Assembly: GCA_017507005.1 (NCBI GenBank)
Contig: JAFWBT010000026.1
Span: 1-64,000 of the forward strand
Reading direction: 5' to 3'
Source: Clostridia bacterium
Lineage (GTDB): Bacteria; Bacillota; Clostridia; Christensenellales; Borkfalkiaceae
DNA: 64,000 nucleotides
In this document: piece by piece, positions 35,212 to 42,989 of the stretch
How the letters are laid out: each line of letters opens with the position of its first letter
Numbering within the stretch: the stretch's first letter is position 1
Notes under the pieces: generated by a model
Told to the model about the DNA's origin: nothing
The model's input: the letters and a program-made list of their open reading frames with translations, nothing else
Databases searched by the model: none
Translations under genes and position numbers: made by a program

Positions 35212-35652
35212 ATGAAATTTTTAGTGATGAACGGCGTCAATCTGAATTTGACGGGAAAGCGTGAAAAGGGCGTGTACGGCACGGCGACGCTCGAAGATAT
35301 CAACGCGAAGATTGCGGCGTATTGCAAGGCGCAGGGTGACGAAGCGGATTTTTATCAGAGCAATATCGAGGGCGAGCTTGTAAACAAACTGCACGAGGCG
35401 TTTTTGAATAAGTCGTACGACGCGATTTTGTTTAACGCAGGCGCGTTCACCCATTACAGCTATGCGCTTCGCGACGCGATTGCGGCGATTGATATTCCCG
35501 TGGCGGAGGTACATATTTCCAACGTCCACGCGAGGGAAGAATTTCGTCACAATAGCGTGTTGTCTGAAGTGTGTGCGGGCGTGGTGTGCGGTTTTGGCTC
35601 GGGCAGCTATATCGCGGCAATCGTAGGACTGAAAGACAAACTGGCTAAATAA
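35212..35652 (+). CDS. aroQ: Type II 3-dehydroquinate dehydratase
   Basis: A 146-residue dodecameric-type enzyme. The family start is MNGVNLNLTGKREKGVYG (usually NGPNLNLLGxREP), followed by the lid Tyr, FNAGAFTHYSYALRDAI and EVHISNVHAREEFRHNS with the catalytic His. GGGAGG precedes the ATG. The length is typical. It lies between aroE and aroK. Confidence 0.93.
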   Translation: MKFLVMNGVNLNLTGKREKGVYGTATLEDINAKIAAYCKAQGDEADFYQSNIEGELVNKLHEAFLNKSYDAILFNAGAFTHYSYALRDAIAAIDIPVAEVHISNVHAREEFRHNSVLSEVCAGVVCGFGSGSYIAAIVGLKDKLAK

Positions 35653-35667
35653 GAGCCGAGGTGGCGT

Positions 35668-36183
35668 ATGAATTTGATTTTATGCGGTATGATGGGCGCA
35701 GGTAAGACGACCATCGGGATAAAAATCGCGGAACTTACGGGGCGGCGTTGGTACGATACCGACGGCTTAATCGTGGATAAATACGGTAAAATTTCCGATA
35801 TTTTTGAATACTACGGCGAGGCGCATTTCCGTAAGCTGGAAACGGAGATTGTCAAAGAGCTTGCTAAAAAAGACGAGCTTGTTATTTCCACGGGCGGCGG
35901 CTTGGTGTTAAAGAAAGAAAACAACGAAGTGTTGCAAGAAAACGGCAAAATCGTATTTCTTCGCGCGACGTTGGATACGCTGGCAAAGCGTTTGAACGTG
36001 GACGGGGAACGGCCGTTGTTGCAGACCTCGACGGAAAATATTCGCGATAGGTTGGCGAGATTGTTGAAAGAGCGTTCGCCTATCTACGAGCACGTTGCTA
36101 ATTATATCGTGGACGTGGACGGAAAAACGCCCGAGGAGATTGCCAAGGAAGTGGTGGAAATCACAAACGGCTCAATTGTATAA
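35668..36183 (+). CDS. aroK: Shikimate kinase
   Basis: A 171-residue P-loop kinase phosphorylating shikimate. Walker A is GMMGAGKTTIG near residue 6. The shikimate site includes YDTDGLIVDKYG and FRKLETEIV, followed by ISTGGGLVL, and the lid has GERPLL. It starts 15 bp after aroQ. With the previous genes the operon covers all steps from DAHP to chorismate. Confidence 0.93.
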   Translation: MNLILCGMMGAGKTTIGIKIAELTGRRWYDTDGLIVDKYGKISDIFEYYGEAHFRKLETEIVKELAKKDELVISTGGGLVLKKENNEVLQENGKIVFLRATLDTLAKRLNVDGERPLLQTSTENIRDRLARLLKERSPIYEHVANYIVDVDGKTPEEIAKEVVEITNGSIV

Positions 36184-36223
36184 AAATAGGCAAAAAAACG
36201 AAAACGGATAGGGCAGGTATGCG

Positions 36224-36922
36224 ATGAAGACGGTTTTGGTGACGGGTGGCGTGCGTGGAATCGGCAAGAGTATTGCCTTGGCGTTCGCTAAAAAAGGCTA
36301 TCGGGTGTGCGCGGTGTACTCCAAAGACGAAGCGAGTGCAAGAGCGATAGAAAAAGAGGGTGTGGAAACTTTCCGCGCCGACGTGGCAAACGAAGCCGAA
36401 GTGGTGGCTTTGTTTAAAATAATTGGGCGTGTGGACGTGTTGGTGAATAACGCAGGGGTATCCCAAATTAAACAAATTCAGGACGTCACGTACGAGGAAT
36501 TTCAGCGTTTGATGTCCGTCAACGTCGGCGGTGCGTTCTTATGTAGTCGTGAGGCGGCAAAAGATATGATTGACAAGGGCGCAGGGCTAATCGTCAATAT
36601 TTCTTCCGTTTGGGGAGAGGTCGGCGGTAGCTGTGAGAGCGTGTATTCCGCGTCGAAAGCGGCGCTTATCGGGTTTACCAAAGCGCTTGCAAAAGAGCTT
36701 GGCTGGTCGAGGGTGCGTGTGAACAGCGTGTCGCCCGGGGTGATTGATACGCCGATGAACGCGCATTTTAGCACAGAGGAAATGCAGTCGCTTAAAGAGG
36801 AGATTCCTATGGGGCGCATCGGTAGCGGTGACGACGTGGCGCGCGCAGTGCTGTATTTGGAAGAAAATGATTACGTGACGGGGGTTGATTTGCCCGTTAA
36901 CGGCGGTTTTTCAATCGTATAA
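36224..36922 (+). CDS. Short-chain dehydrogenase/reductase
   Basis: A 232-residue classical SDR, similar to FabG and YmfI-type proteins. The cofactor motif TGGVRGIGKSIA, VNNAGV, the Ser in NISSVWGEVGG and the catalytic YSASK are all present, as is SPGVIDTPMN. It follows aroK by 40 bp and ends at a bidirectional terminator, so it is probably the last gene of the aro operon. The substrate is unknown; 3-oxoacyl-ACP reductase is one possibility. Confidence 0.85.
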   Translation: MKTVLVTGGVRGIGKSIALAFAKKGYRVCAVYSKDEASARAIEKEGVETFRADVANEAEVVALFKIIGRVDVLVNNAGVSQIKQIQDVTYEEFQRLMSVNVGGAFLCSREAAKDMIDKGAGLIVNISSVWGEVGGSCESVYSASKAALIGFTKALAKELGWSRVRVNSVSPGVIDTPMNAHFSTEEMQSLKEEIPMGRIGSGDDVARAVLYLEENDYVTGVDLPVNGGFSIV

Positions 36923-36941
36923 ATGCTGTTTTTTCAGCGCG

Positions 36942-36971
36942 AAAAAAGCGTTAATAGCTTAACGCTTTTTT
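36942..36971. terminator. Bidirectional terminator after the aro operon
   Basis: AAAAAAGCGTTAA (36942-36954) and TTAACGCTTTTTT (36959-36971) form a near-perfect hairpin usable on both strands. It overlaps the stop codon of the minus-strand gene at 36959. Confidence 0.85.
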
Positions 36972-37321
36972 AAATAACTATCTAAAATATTTTGTATAAA
37001 TTCGTCCGCGATTCCCTCGGTGGGGGAGCGCGGCGTTTGTTTTTCGGCGGCGGTTTCGCCGCCGTGTTTGTTGCCTTTTTCACCGCCTTTTTCGTGATAA
37101 GTTGCCTTTTCATTTTCTTTTTGCGACGCGTTGTTTTCCGTTTTTTGTGTGGACGGCGGGGTTTGGAACGCGCCTAGCGTTTGGGTGAATTTGGATAGGT
37201 CGTTTAAAAAGCCTAACATTTGCTCGGAATCTTTTAGCTTGCTCATAAGCGGCTTTACGCTTTCCGAAAAATCGGGGTTTTGTGAAAGATAATAAAAAAG
37301 AACGAGTATTAAAATTTCCAT
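36959..37321 (-). CDS. Small protein of unknown function with hydrophobic N-terminus
   Basis: A 120-residue protein. Residues 1-13 are hydrophobic (MEILILVLFYYLS), 15-52 are predicted helical, and the middle is a low-complexity polar stretch rich in Lys, Glu, Asn and Gly. A short helix ends the protein (ADEFIQNILDSYLKK). I recognise no family. It is divergent from the 37406 gene across an 84-bp gap, which suggests a shared control region. Confidence 0.6.
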   Translation of the reverse strand: MEILILVLFYYLSQNPDFSESVKPLMSKLKDSEQMLGFLNDLSKFTQTLGAFQTPPSTQKTENNASQKENEKATYHEKGGEKGNKHGGETAAEKQTPRSPTEGIADEFIQNILDSYLKKR

Positions 37322-37405
37322 ATTGCAATATATGCGCCGCGAAAAAAATGTGTCGAAAAGCCGTCCAAAAGAATAGTATGTAGTATAAAAAATTCGGAGG
37401 GCATT

Positions 37406-37705
37406 ATGAAAAGCTTTAAAGATTACGCAAATAACACGCCTGAGGAGTCACCGATAAACGAGCCGTCGCAAGAAGAAGTGGGGGCAACGGCAGAGGAGTT
37501 GACAAAAAAGATTGCGGCGGCGTATCACGGACGCAGTAGCGTGGATATGTTGCGGAATATCCTCGCCGAAGCGGAGCGAGGAAAACGCGAGGGGACGTTA
37601 TCCAACGAGGAAATAGAGGCTTTTTATCAAAACTTTTCACCTATGCTGAGCGGTTTTCAAAGAAAGAAATTGCGAGAAATTGTTGATCGTTTGAAAGAAA
37701 TATAA
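37406..37705 (+). CDS. Small helical protein of unknown function
   Basis: A 99-residue acidic protein. The first 30 residues look disordered (Pro, Glu, Ser), and the rest is helical with LTKKIAAAYHGRSSVDMLRNIL and a final FQRKKLREIVDRLKEI. A GGAGGG site precedes the ATG. It is divergent from the 120-residue gene. I cannot assign a function; the pairing of two small proteins is the main clue. Confidence 0.6.
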   Translation: MKSFKDYANNTPEESPINEPSQEEVGATAEELTKKIAAAYHGRSSVDMLRNILAEAERGKREGTLSNEEIEAFYQNFSPMLSGFQRKKLREIVDRLKEI

Positions 37706-37748
37706 AAAGCAATATAAAAAGCAATAAAAAGGAATACGAGCATACCGT

Positions 37749-37768
37749 GTACGAGTTGAACGTGTTTT
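37749..37768 (+). repeat. Degenerate copy of the dispersed motif
   Basis: GTACGAGTTGAACGTGTTTT differs by one base from the minus-strand copy at 17922-17942 (GTACGCGTTGAACGTGTTTT). It lies in a convergent intergenic gap and lacks the CATG core (GTGTAC instead of ATGTAC). Confidence 0.5.
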
Positions 37769-37780
37769 ATGCCGTGTTTT

Positions 37781-38920
37781 TTACGTCCTTGACAGCTCGG
37801 TGAGGGCGGAGAGGAGTACGTCGATTTCGGCGGTGGAATTAAAAGCGGAAAAAGAGGCACGAACAAGCCCGTCGTCGAGTGTGCCAAGCGCTTCGTGTAT
37901 TAGCGGCGCGCAATGCAGTCCGCCGCGTACAGCAATATCGTAACGGCTAGATAAAATTTCTGCAAGATGCTCGGAAGAAAGGTTGGGGTGTCGAAACGCC
38001 GCAATGCCGCAGGGATTTGGCTTGGAATAGGCGACGTACGGTGGAATATGAGAAAGCCGTGTTAAGAAATATTCGCTCAGCGTTTGGCAGGTTTCCGCCG
38101 TTTCATCCAGTCGCGTTTCGCAATACCGCGCGCCCTCTAACAAGGACACGACGGCAGGGAAAGAAAGAGTGCCTGCCTCTAACGCGTCGGGGTAAAAATC
38201 GGGCATATCGAGGGATACGCTCATAGAGCCTGTGCCGCCGTATAATAAAGGCGTAGGCTCTACGCGCGAGGAGAACAACAGCACGCCGCTGCCTTGTATG
38301 CCGTGCATGCCTTTATGCCCTGCAATCGTCAATAGATCGATACCTGCCCCCTTCATTTTAATGGGAAAGTGCCCTGCGCCCTGCGCGCCGTCGCATAAAA
38401 ATAATACCTTTTTAGGCACAGCCGCGCGTATTTGTTCGAGGGGCGGTATCGCGCCGACGACGTTGGACGCGGCAGTAATTGCCACGAGCCGCGTGTTCGG
38501 TCGCACGAGGGAGCGGATTGCGTCAGGCGTTATCGACGCTAGCCCGTTTTCTGCGTTGCCTGACAAAGGGCATACGTCGTATTCAATGACGCCCGATTTT
38601 TTTAAAAATTCCAAAGGCCGTAATACAGAATTGTGTTCCATACACGTTGTAATAACGTGGTCGCCTCGTTTCAAAACGCCAAACAGCGCAAGATTGAGCG
38701 CCTCGCTGCAATTTTTTGTAAAAACAACTCGGTCATAGCCGTACCCGTCGAAAAATTCGTCGAGGGTATAGCGGCATTGCTGTACGAGTTTTGCGCAAGA
38801 CAGCGATAATTTATGCCCACTGCGGCCGGGATTTGCGCACACTTTCATAGCGGCGGCGACGGCGGTGAGCACTCTGTCGGGTTTTCTGCCGCCCGTTGCG
38901 GCGTTGTCAAAATAATACAT
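37781..38920 (-). CDS. Cysteine desulfurase family protein
   Basis: A 379-residue class V aminotransferase-fold PLP enzyme. N-terminal MYYFDNAATG, the PLP Lys in AGHKGMHGIQGSG, and the likely persulfide Cys in RGGLHCAPLIHE are visible. The start at 38920 follows AAGAGGTG; longer readings overlap the divergent gene. It belongs to the group often found beside DUF3343 genes, as here. Sulfur or selenium mobilisation is likely. No nifU, sufU, selD or thiI is visible nearby. Confidence 0.88.
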   Translation of the reverse strand: MYYFDNAATGGRKPDRVLTAVAAAMKVCANPGRSGHKLSLSCAKLVQQCRYTLDEFFDGYGYDRVVFTKNCSEALNLALFGVLKRGDHVITTCMEHNSVLRPLEFLKKSGVIEYDVCPLSGNAENGLASITPDAIRSLVRPNTRLVAITAASNVVGAIPPLEQIRAAVPKKVLFLCDGAQGAGHFPIKMKGAGIDLLTIAGHKGMHGIQGSGVLLFSSRVEPTPLLYGGTGSMSVSLDMPDFYPDALEAGTLSFPAVVSLLEGARYCETRLDETAETCQTLSEYFLTRLSHIPPYVAYSKPNPCGIAAFRHPNLSSEHLAEILSSRYDIAVRGGLHCAPLIHEALGTLDDGLVRASFSAFNSTAEIDVLLSALTELSRT

Positions 38921-38997
38921 AATACACCTCTTTTCGTTATACAAAATTTTCCTGTCGTACATAAAATATAGTATTCCGAAAAGGAGGCACGTATGAC

Positions 38998-39273
38998 ATG
39001 ATGATTTTGGCAGTATTCCGTTCAAAAACGCACAGTATAGATTATTTACAGCGACTGCACAGCTACGGCGTGGACGCAACGACAGCGCCTACGCCCAAAG
39101 AAGCAAAAATCGGCTGTGGGCTGTGCGTGCGGTTCGATTCGCGTGTGTTCGTTCGCGCGCACGCCATATTAAAAACAGGCAAATATTCCTCGTTTAAGGG
39201 GTTTTATAAAATGGAATTTATCAACGGCAGACCGTCCGTAACGCCGTATACGCTGGCTTTGTATGCAAAATAA
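38998..39273 (+). CDS. DUF3343 protein (putative sulfur/selenium carrier)
   Basis: A 91-residue protein with the DUF3343 layout: AVFRSKTHSIDYLQRL at the start, then APTPKEAKIGCGLCVRFD with the conserved Cys-Gly, and a late SFKGFY. AAGGAGG precedes the ATG pair at 38998/39001. It is divergent from the cysteine desulfurase gene. The Cys in GCGLC could receive a persulfide from the desulfurase, which is inference from pairing and motif. Confidence 0.82.
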   Translation: MMILAVFRSKTHSIDYLQRLHSYGVDATTAPTPKEAKIGCGLCVRFDSRVFVRAHAILKTGKYSSFKGFYKMEFINGRPSVTPYTLALYAK

Positions 39274-39327
39274 GACCTGCGGATTTAGTCCAAGCGAAAA
39301 AGGGGGTGAAAAAATTATCGCATAGCG

Positions 39328-39356
39328 TTGCAAAACGCGCGCGGATATGGTATACT
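39328..39356 (+). promoter_or_regulatory. nth promoter giving an apparently leaderless mRNA
   Basis: TTGCAA (39328-39333) and extended -10 TGGTATACT (-10 at 39351-39356) are 17 bp apart. The ATG at 39363 lies at the expected start point and no Shine-Dalgarno sequence can be placed. Confidence 0.7.
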
Positions 39357-39362
39357 AAACGT

Positions 39363-40040
39363 ATGAAAACGACGGATAAGAAAACGGCGCTTGCCGAATT
39401 GGAAAGATTATACCCCGACGCAAAACCTGCGTTGAAATACACGACCGCGTACGAATTGCTCGTGGCGGTGATTTTGTCCGCGCAATGCACGGACGAACGC
39501 GTGAATATCGTGACGGAAAAGCTTTTTCAAGAATATTCCACGCCCGAAAGTATGCTGCGGCTCAGCCAAAAACAGCTGGAAAAATATATCTTTTCTTGCG
39601 GTTTTTATCGTATGAAAGCGGAGCATATTCTCTCGGCGTCCAAGGATATCGTTGAAAAATTCGGAGGCGAAGTGCCGAATACGATAGAGTCGCTGATGAG
39701 CCTTGCAGGCGTTGGTAAAAAGACGGCGAACGTCGTGTATTCGGTGGCGTTTGGCGGCGCGGCGATTGCGGTAGATACGCACGTTTTCCGCGTGAGCAAT
39801 CGGCTGGGGTTGGCGAAAGGCAAAACGCCGCTTGAGGTGGAAGACGGGCTTTGTAAGGCGATACCCAAAGAAAACTGGTCGAAAGCGCATCATTGGCTCA
39901 TCTATCACGGCAGGCGGGTGTGTCACTCGCAACGCCCTGCGTGTAAGGAGTGTACGTTGGCGCATTTGTGCGATTATGCAAAATCGACGGCAAAATCGGA
40001 TGTGAAAGTCACGAAAAAAAGCGGCGCGAAAAAGCCGTGA
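39363..40040 (+). CDS. nth: Endonuclease III (DNA glycosylase/AP lyase)
   Basis: A 225-residue base-excision repair enzyme for oxidised pyrimidines. The helix-hairpin-helix LMSLAGVGKKTANVV carries the catalytic Lys, VDTHVFRVSNRLG contains the catalytic Asp, and the C-terminal 4Fe-4S Cys set is in CHSQRPACKECTLAHLC. I start at the ATG of 39363, since the promoter at 39328-39356 excludes the earlier in-frame ATG at 39306. A basic Lys/Ser tail follows the iron-sulfur loop. Confidence 0.95.
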   Translation: MKTTDKKTALAELERLYPDAKPALKYTTAYELLVAVILSAQCTDERVNIVTEKLFQEYSTPESMLRLSQKQLEKYIFSCGFYRMKAEHILSASKDIVEKFGGEVPNTIESLMSLAGVGKKTANVVYSVAFGGAAIAVDTHVFRVSNRLGLAKGKTPLEVEDGLCKAIPKENWSKAHHWLIYHGRRVCHSQRPACKECTLAHLCDYAKSTAKSDVKVTKKSGAKKP

Positions 40041-40056
40041 AGAAAAATAAGTATAA

Positions 40057-40101
40057 AAATCCCTCTTTTTCCGTATACTGCGGCTGAAAGGGGGATTTTT
40101 T
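40057..40101 (+). terminator. nth terminator
   Basis: AAATCCCTCTTT (40057-40068) pairs with AAAGGGGGATTT (40087-40098), one wobble pair, then a T run. The next gene's ATG is only three bases beyond it. Confidence 0.75.
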
Positions 40102-40103
40102 GT

Positions 40104-40331
40104 ATGAACGACGAAAGTATGATGAAAGAAACGGACGCTTTAAAACGGCTGTGTTCGTCGGAGGATTTGGCGGAGAAAAAATTAAAAATTTATTCGCGAT
40201 TGCTCACGGACGTCACGCTAGCAAAGGATATGGAACGGCTGGCGATTCGCCACGAAAAAAGAAAAGAAACGCTGACGCGGCTCGTGTACGGCAAAGCGAA
40301 AAAGACGACGAAAACGGGAGGCGAAGCGTGA
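40104..40331 (+). CDS. Small protein of unknown function
   Basis: A 75-residue helical, charged protein (MNDESMMKETDALKRLCSSEDLAEK...) ending in a Lys-rich tail. It starts directly after the nth terminator and no promoter or good ribosome-binding site is visible apart from the G-run in the terminator stem. Its stop overlaps the GTG of the next gene by four bases (GTGA), a strong sign that both are genes. No family is recognised; a distant similarity to small coat-type proteins of sporulators is possible but weak. Confidence 0.5.
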   Translation: MNDESMMKETDALKRLCSSEDLAEKKLKIYSRLLTDVTLAKDMERLAIRHEKRKETLTRLVYGKAKKTTKTGGEA

Positions 40332-40558
40332 AACTGGAAAAAAGAGAGATTACGTTGAACGAATACGACAGCATAAAAGACGGCTTTTGTCAAGAAAAAG
40401 CGTTGCTGGGAGAATACGTTTCCTGCCTTTGTTTGGCGGAGAGAAAGGAAACGAAAGCGGAGCTTCTTTCTATGATGAAAGAGGTGGGGGAAGATATGCT
40501 GTTTTTGCGAGAGCTTATGAGCGGCAAAGCGATAGAAAACGCGGGTTCGGGCGAGTAA
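40328..40558 (+). CDS. Small protein of unknown function
   Basis: A 76-residue helical acidic protein starting with GTG (MKLEKREITLNEYDSIKDGF...). It overlaps the previous gene by four bases, and GGAGGCGAA precedes the start. Two predicted helices with CLCLAERKETKAELLSMMKE resemble four-helix or CotF-like small proteins only vaguely. It ends before the hairpin at 40651. Confidence 0.5.
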   Translation: MKLEKREITLNEYDSIKDGFCQEKALLGEYVSCLCLAERKETKAELLSMMKEVGEDMLFLRELMSGKAIENAGSGE

Positions 40559-40619
40559 AAAAAGCAAAAATAAAGGATAAAAAACAGAAGAAATGCGTAA
40601 AAAAATACGTGTAATTTTC

Positions 40620-40649
40620 TTGCGTATTTTTGGTTGGATATGGTATAAT
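40620..40649 (+). promoter_or_regulatory. Promoter of the alpha-galactosidase gene
   Basis: TTGCGT (40620-40625) and an extended -10 TGGTATAAT (-10 at 40644-40649) are 18 bp apart. The expected start point near 40656 lies inside the left arm of the hairpin at 40651. Confidence 0.72.
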
Positions 40650-40650
40650 A

Positions 40651-40685
40651 AAAGACGCGGAGAGAAGACTTTCCGCGTCTTTTTT
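40651..40685 (+). terminator. Terminator overlapping the alpha-galactosidase promoter start
   Basis: AAAGACGCGGA (40651-40661) pairs with TCCGCGTCTTT (40672-40682), followed by T. Read-through from the small genes upstream would terminate here, while transcripts from the 40620 promoter begin inside the left arm and can form only a short stem. Confidence 0.75.
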
Positions 40686-40697
40686 AGGAGCGCAAAT

Positions 40698-42884
40698 ATG
40701 ATAAGACACAAAGGAAACATCTACAAGCTGGATACGCCCAACACCACGCTCGTTATCGAGGCGGCAAACGGTGAGGCGGAGTACGTATATTACGGCAAAA
40801 AACTGCGTTTGGGCGGCAACGATTATGAGTGTTTGCGTAGCGTTGGCGAGCATTTTAACGATGGTAAAAAGAGGCTGATTTCCTCGTTTGGCTTGATAGA
40901 ATCGCAGCGCAGCAGCGTCGATTGTGCGTTTGCAGACGGCTCGTTTACCATGCGATTGAAATTCGTGCGCGCGAAAATCGTGGACAAGCCCGATTTGTCG
41001 CCGTTGCCCTCCTCGTACGAGACGGGCGAGGGGAAGAACGCCTGCAAAACGCTGTGTATGGAGTTTTTGGACGAACCGACGAAGGTGCGCGTGTTCGTGT
41101 ATTACACTGTTTTTGAGGACAGCGACGTGATTTCGGTGTCGACGCGTATTTATAACGGCGGTAAAAAGGAAATGTTTGTACGCAATCTTGCGTCGTTGCA
41201 AATCGATTTGCCTGGGGATGAGTATCAATTCATTACCTTCTGCGGCACTTGGGCGAACGAGCGCAATAAGGAACAAACGCCCGTAAAAGGGAACGTAATG
41301 CTCGTCAACGAGAGCCGAATCGGCTCGAGTTCGCACGCCGCAAATCCTTTCGTGATTTTGAAAAAGGAAGGGGGCATGTACGCGTTTAACCTCGTTTATT
41401 CGGGTAATCATAAAGAAACGGCGGAGTGTGACCGTGTTCCAAAAACGCGCGTAATCGTGGGTATGAACGACTATATGCTCAATAAGAAACTCGCTCCCGG
41501 CGACAGCTTTTTATCCCCCGAGGCGGTGATGTGCTACGCGCCTGACGAGGATGGTATTTCCAAGGAAATGCACGCCTTTGTCAACACGCATATCGTACGC
41601 GGAAAATGGAGAGAAAAAGAACGTCCCGTGCTTATCAATAACTGGGAAGCAACCTATTTCGATTTCGATAAGGAAAAATTGTTCGCTTTGGCAGATGATG
41701 CGGCGGCGCTTGGCGTAGAGCTGTTCGTTTTGGACGACGGGTGGTTTGGTCACCGCGACGACGATCATTCGTCCTTGGGCGATTGGTTCGATTACGAGAA
41801 AAAGACGGGCGGAATTGCAGCTTTGGCGGAAGGGATCCGTGAAAAGGGCTTGAAATTCGGGATTTGGGTAGAGCCAGAGTCGATATCCGAGGACAGCGAA
41901 CTGTATAAAAAACACCCCGAATTTGCTATGAAAATCCCTAGCCGCGAGCCTTTAAGGATGCGCGATCAACTGATGCTCAATCTTGCCGACGTGAACGTGC
42001 AAAAATATCTCGTGCGCGTAATCTCGAACGTGATTACCGAAACCAAAGCCTCGTACGTAAAATGGGACTATAATCGTCGTTTGACCGACTGTTTTTCCAA
42101 GGAATACGCAGGCGGGGAATATATGCACGAATTTATCAAGGGCACGTACGCCGTTTTGCGTAAGCTCGTGGAAAAATTCCCGTCCGTGCTGTTTGAGGGC
42201 TGCGCGGGTGGCGGCGGTCGGTTTGATTTAGGTATGCTGTGCTTTATGCCGCAGATTTGGACGAGCGACAACACCGACGCGCGCTGTCGTATGCATATCC
42301 AAACGGGTACGTCGTACGGCTATCCGCAGAGCACTATGGGCTGTCACGTTTCCGCATCGCCTAATCATCAAACGGGTAAGGCGTCGGCTTTGGAAACGCG
42401 CTTTAATATCGCTATGTTCGGCGCGTTCGGCTACGAGCTTGATATTACGAAGCTTAGCAAAAAAGAAAAAGAAACGATTAAGGTGCAGATTAAGTTTTAT
42501 AAAAAACACCGCAAACTGTTGCAGTTTGGTACATGTTATAGGCTTGGCGAGGCGTTCGGCGGTGAGGTGAGCGGATTTATTTGCGTGAACGCGAATAAGA
42601 GCCAAGCAATCGCGATGATTTCTGTGGATAAAAAATGGGAAACGCACTCGGCGTTCGTATCCTTAAAAGGATTGGACGAGGGTACCATGTACGAGGTGAG
42701 TTATCGAAAACAAGATAATTACGAAACGGCGGAAACGTTTGTAGCGAGCGGTGAATTGTTAATGAACGCGCCTTTGTCCTTGCAAAAATTCAGCTTGGAT
42801 ACTTCGGAAGAACGCCACGCGAACGGTCTTTTGACGAGATGCTTGGTTTTGAAAAAGGTTTCGCCAAAAACAAAGAAAAATTGA
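40698..42884 (+). CDS. GH36 alpha-galactosidase
   Basis: A 728-residue cytoplasmic GH36 enzyme: N-terminal beta-supersandwich, TIM barrel and C-terminal beta domain. The nucleophile Asp is in VKWDYNR, and acid/base and sugar contacts lie in the EGCAGGGGRFDLGML to WTSDNTDA segment. FVLDDGWFGHRDDDH and WVEPESI are also typical. I use the ATG at 40698 after TAGGAG. It would hydrolyse alpha-galactosides such as raffinose-type or host glycans. It stands alone, with its own promoter. Confidence 0.93.
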   Translation: MIRHKGNIYKLDTPNTTLVIEAANGEAEYVYYGKKLRLGGNDYECLRSVGEHFNDGKKRLISSFGLIESQRSSVDCAFADGSFTMRLKFVRAKIVDKPDLSPLPSSYETGEGKNACKTLCMEFLDEPTKVRVFVYYTVFEDSDVISVSTRIYNGGKKEMFVRNLASLQIDLPGDEYQFITFCGTWANERNKEQTPVKGNVMLVNESRIGSSSHAANPFVILKKEGGMYAFNLVYSGNHKETAECDRVPKTRVIVGMNDYMLNKKLAPGDSFLSPEAVMCYAPDEDGISKEMHAFVNTHIVRGKWREKERPVLINNWEATYFDFDKEKLFALADDAAALGVELFVLDDGWFGHRDDDHSSLGDWFDYEKKTGGIAALAEGIREKGLKFGIWVEPESISEDSELYKKHPEFAMKIPSREPLRMRDQLMLNLADVNVQKYLVRVISNVITETKASYVKWDYNRRLTDCFSKEYAGGEYMHEFIKGTYAVLRKLVEKFPSVLFEGCAGGGGRFDLGMLCFMPQIWTSDNTDARCRMHIQTGTSYGYPQSTMGCHVSASPNHQTGKASALETRFNIAMFGAFGYELDITKLSKKEKETIKVQIKFYKKHRKLLQFGTCYRLGEAFGGEVSGFICVNANKSQAIAMISVDKKWETHSAFVSLKGLDEGTMYEVSYRKQDNYETAETFVASGELLMNAPLSLQKFSLDTSEERHANGLLTRCLVLKKVSPKTKKN
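41370..41386 (+). repeat. Dispersed CATGTACGCG motif, site D (inside the alpha-galactosidase gene)
   Basis: Reads GGGGGCATGTACGCGTT, then TAA. It is in frame as Gly-Gly-Met-Tyr-Ala-Phe-Asn, as in aroC. Confidence 0.7.
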
Positions 42885-42894
42885 AGTGATTTCG

Positions 42895-42924
42895 TTGACA
42901 AAGCGGCTTTTATTATAGTATAAT
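42895..42924 (+). promoter_or_regulatory. mscL promoter
   Basis: TTGACA (42895-42900) and TATAAT (42919-42924) are 18 bp apart, both consensus. Confidence 0.82.
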
Positions 42925-42989
42925 AAAAAAAGTAAAATCAAAGGAAAAAGCGCAGTGGGGGTATACCCTGTGGCGCGAAGGAGAACTTT

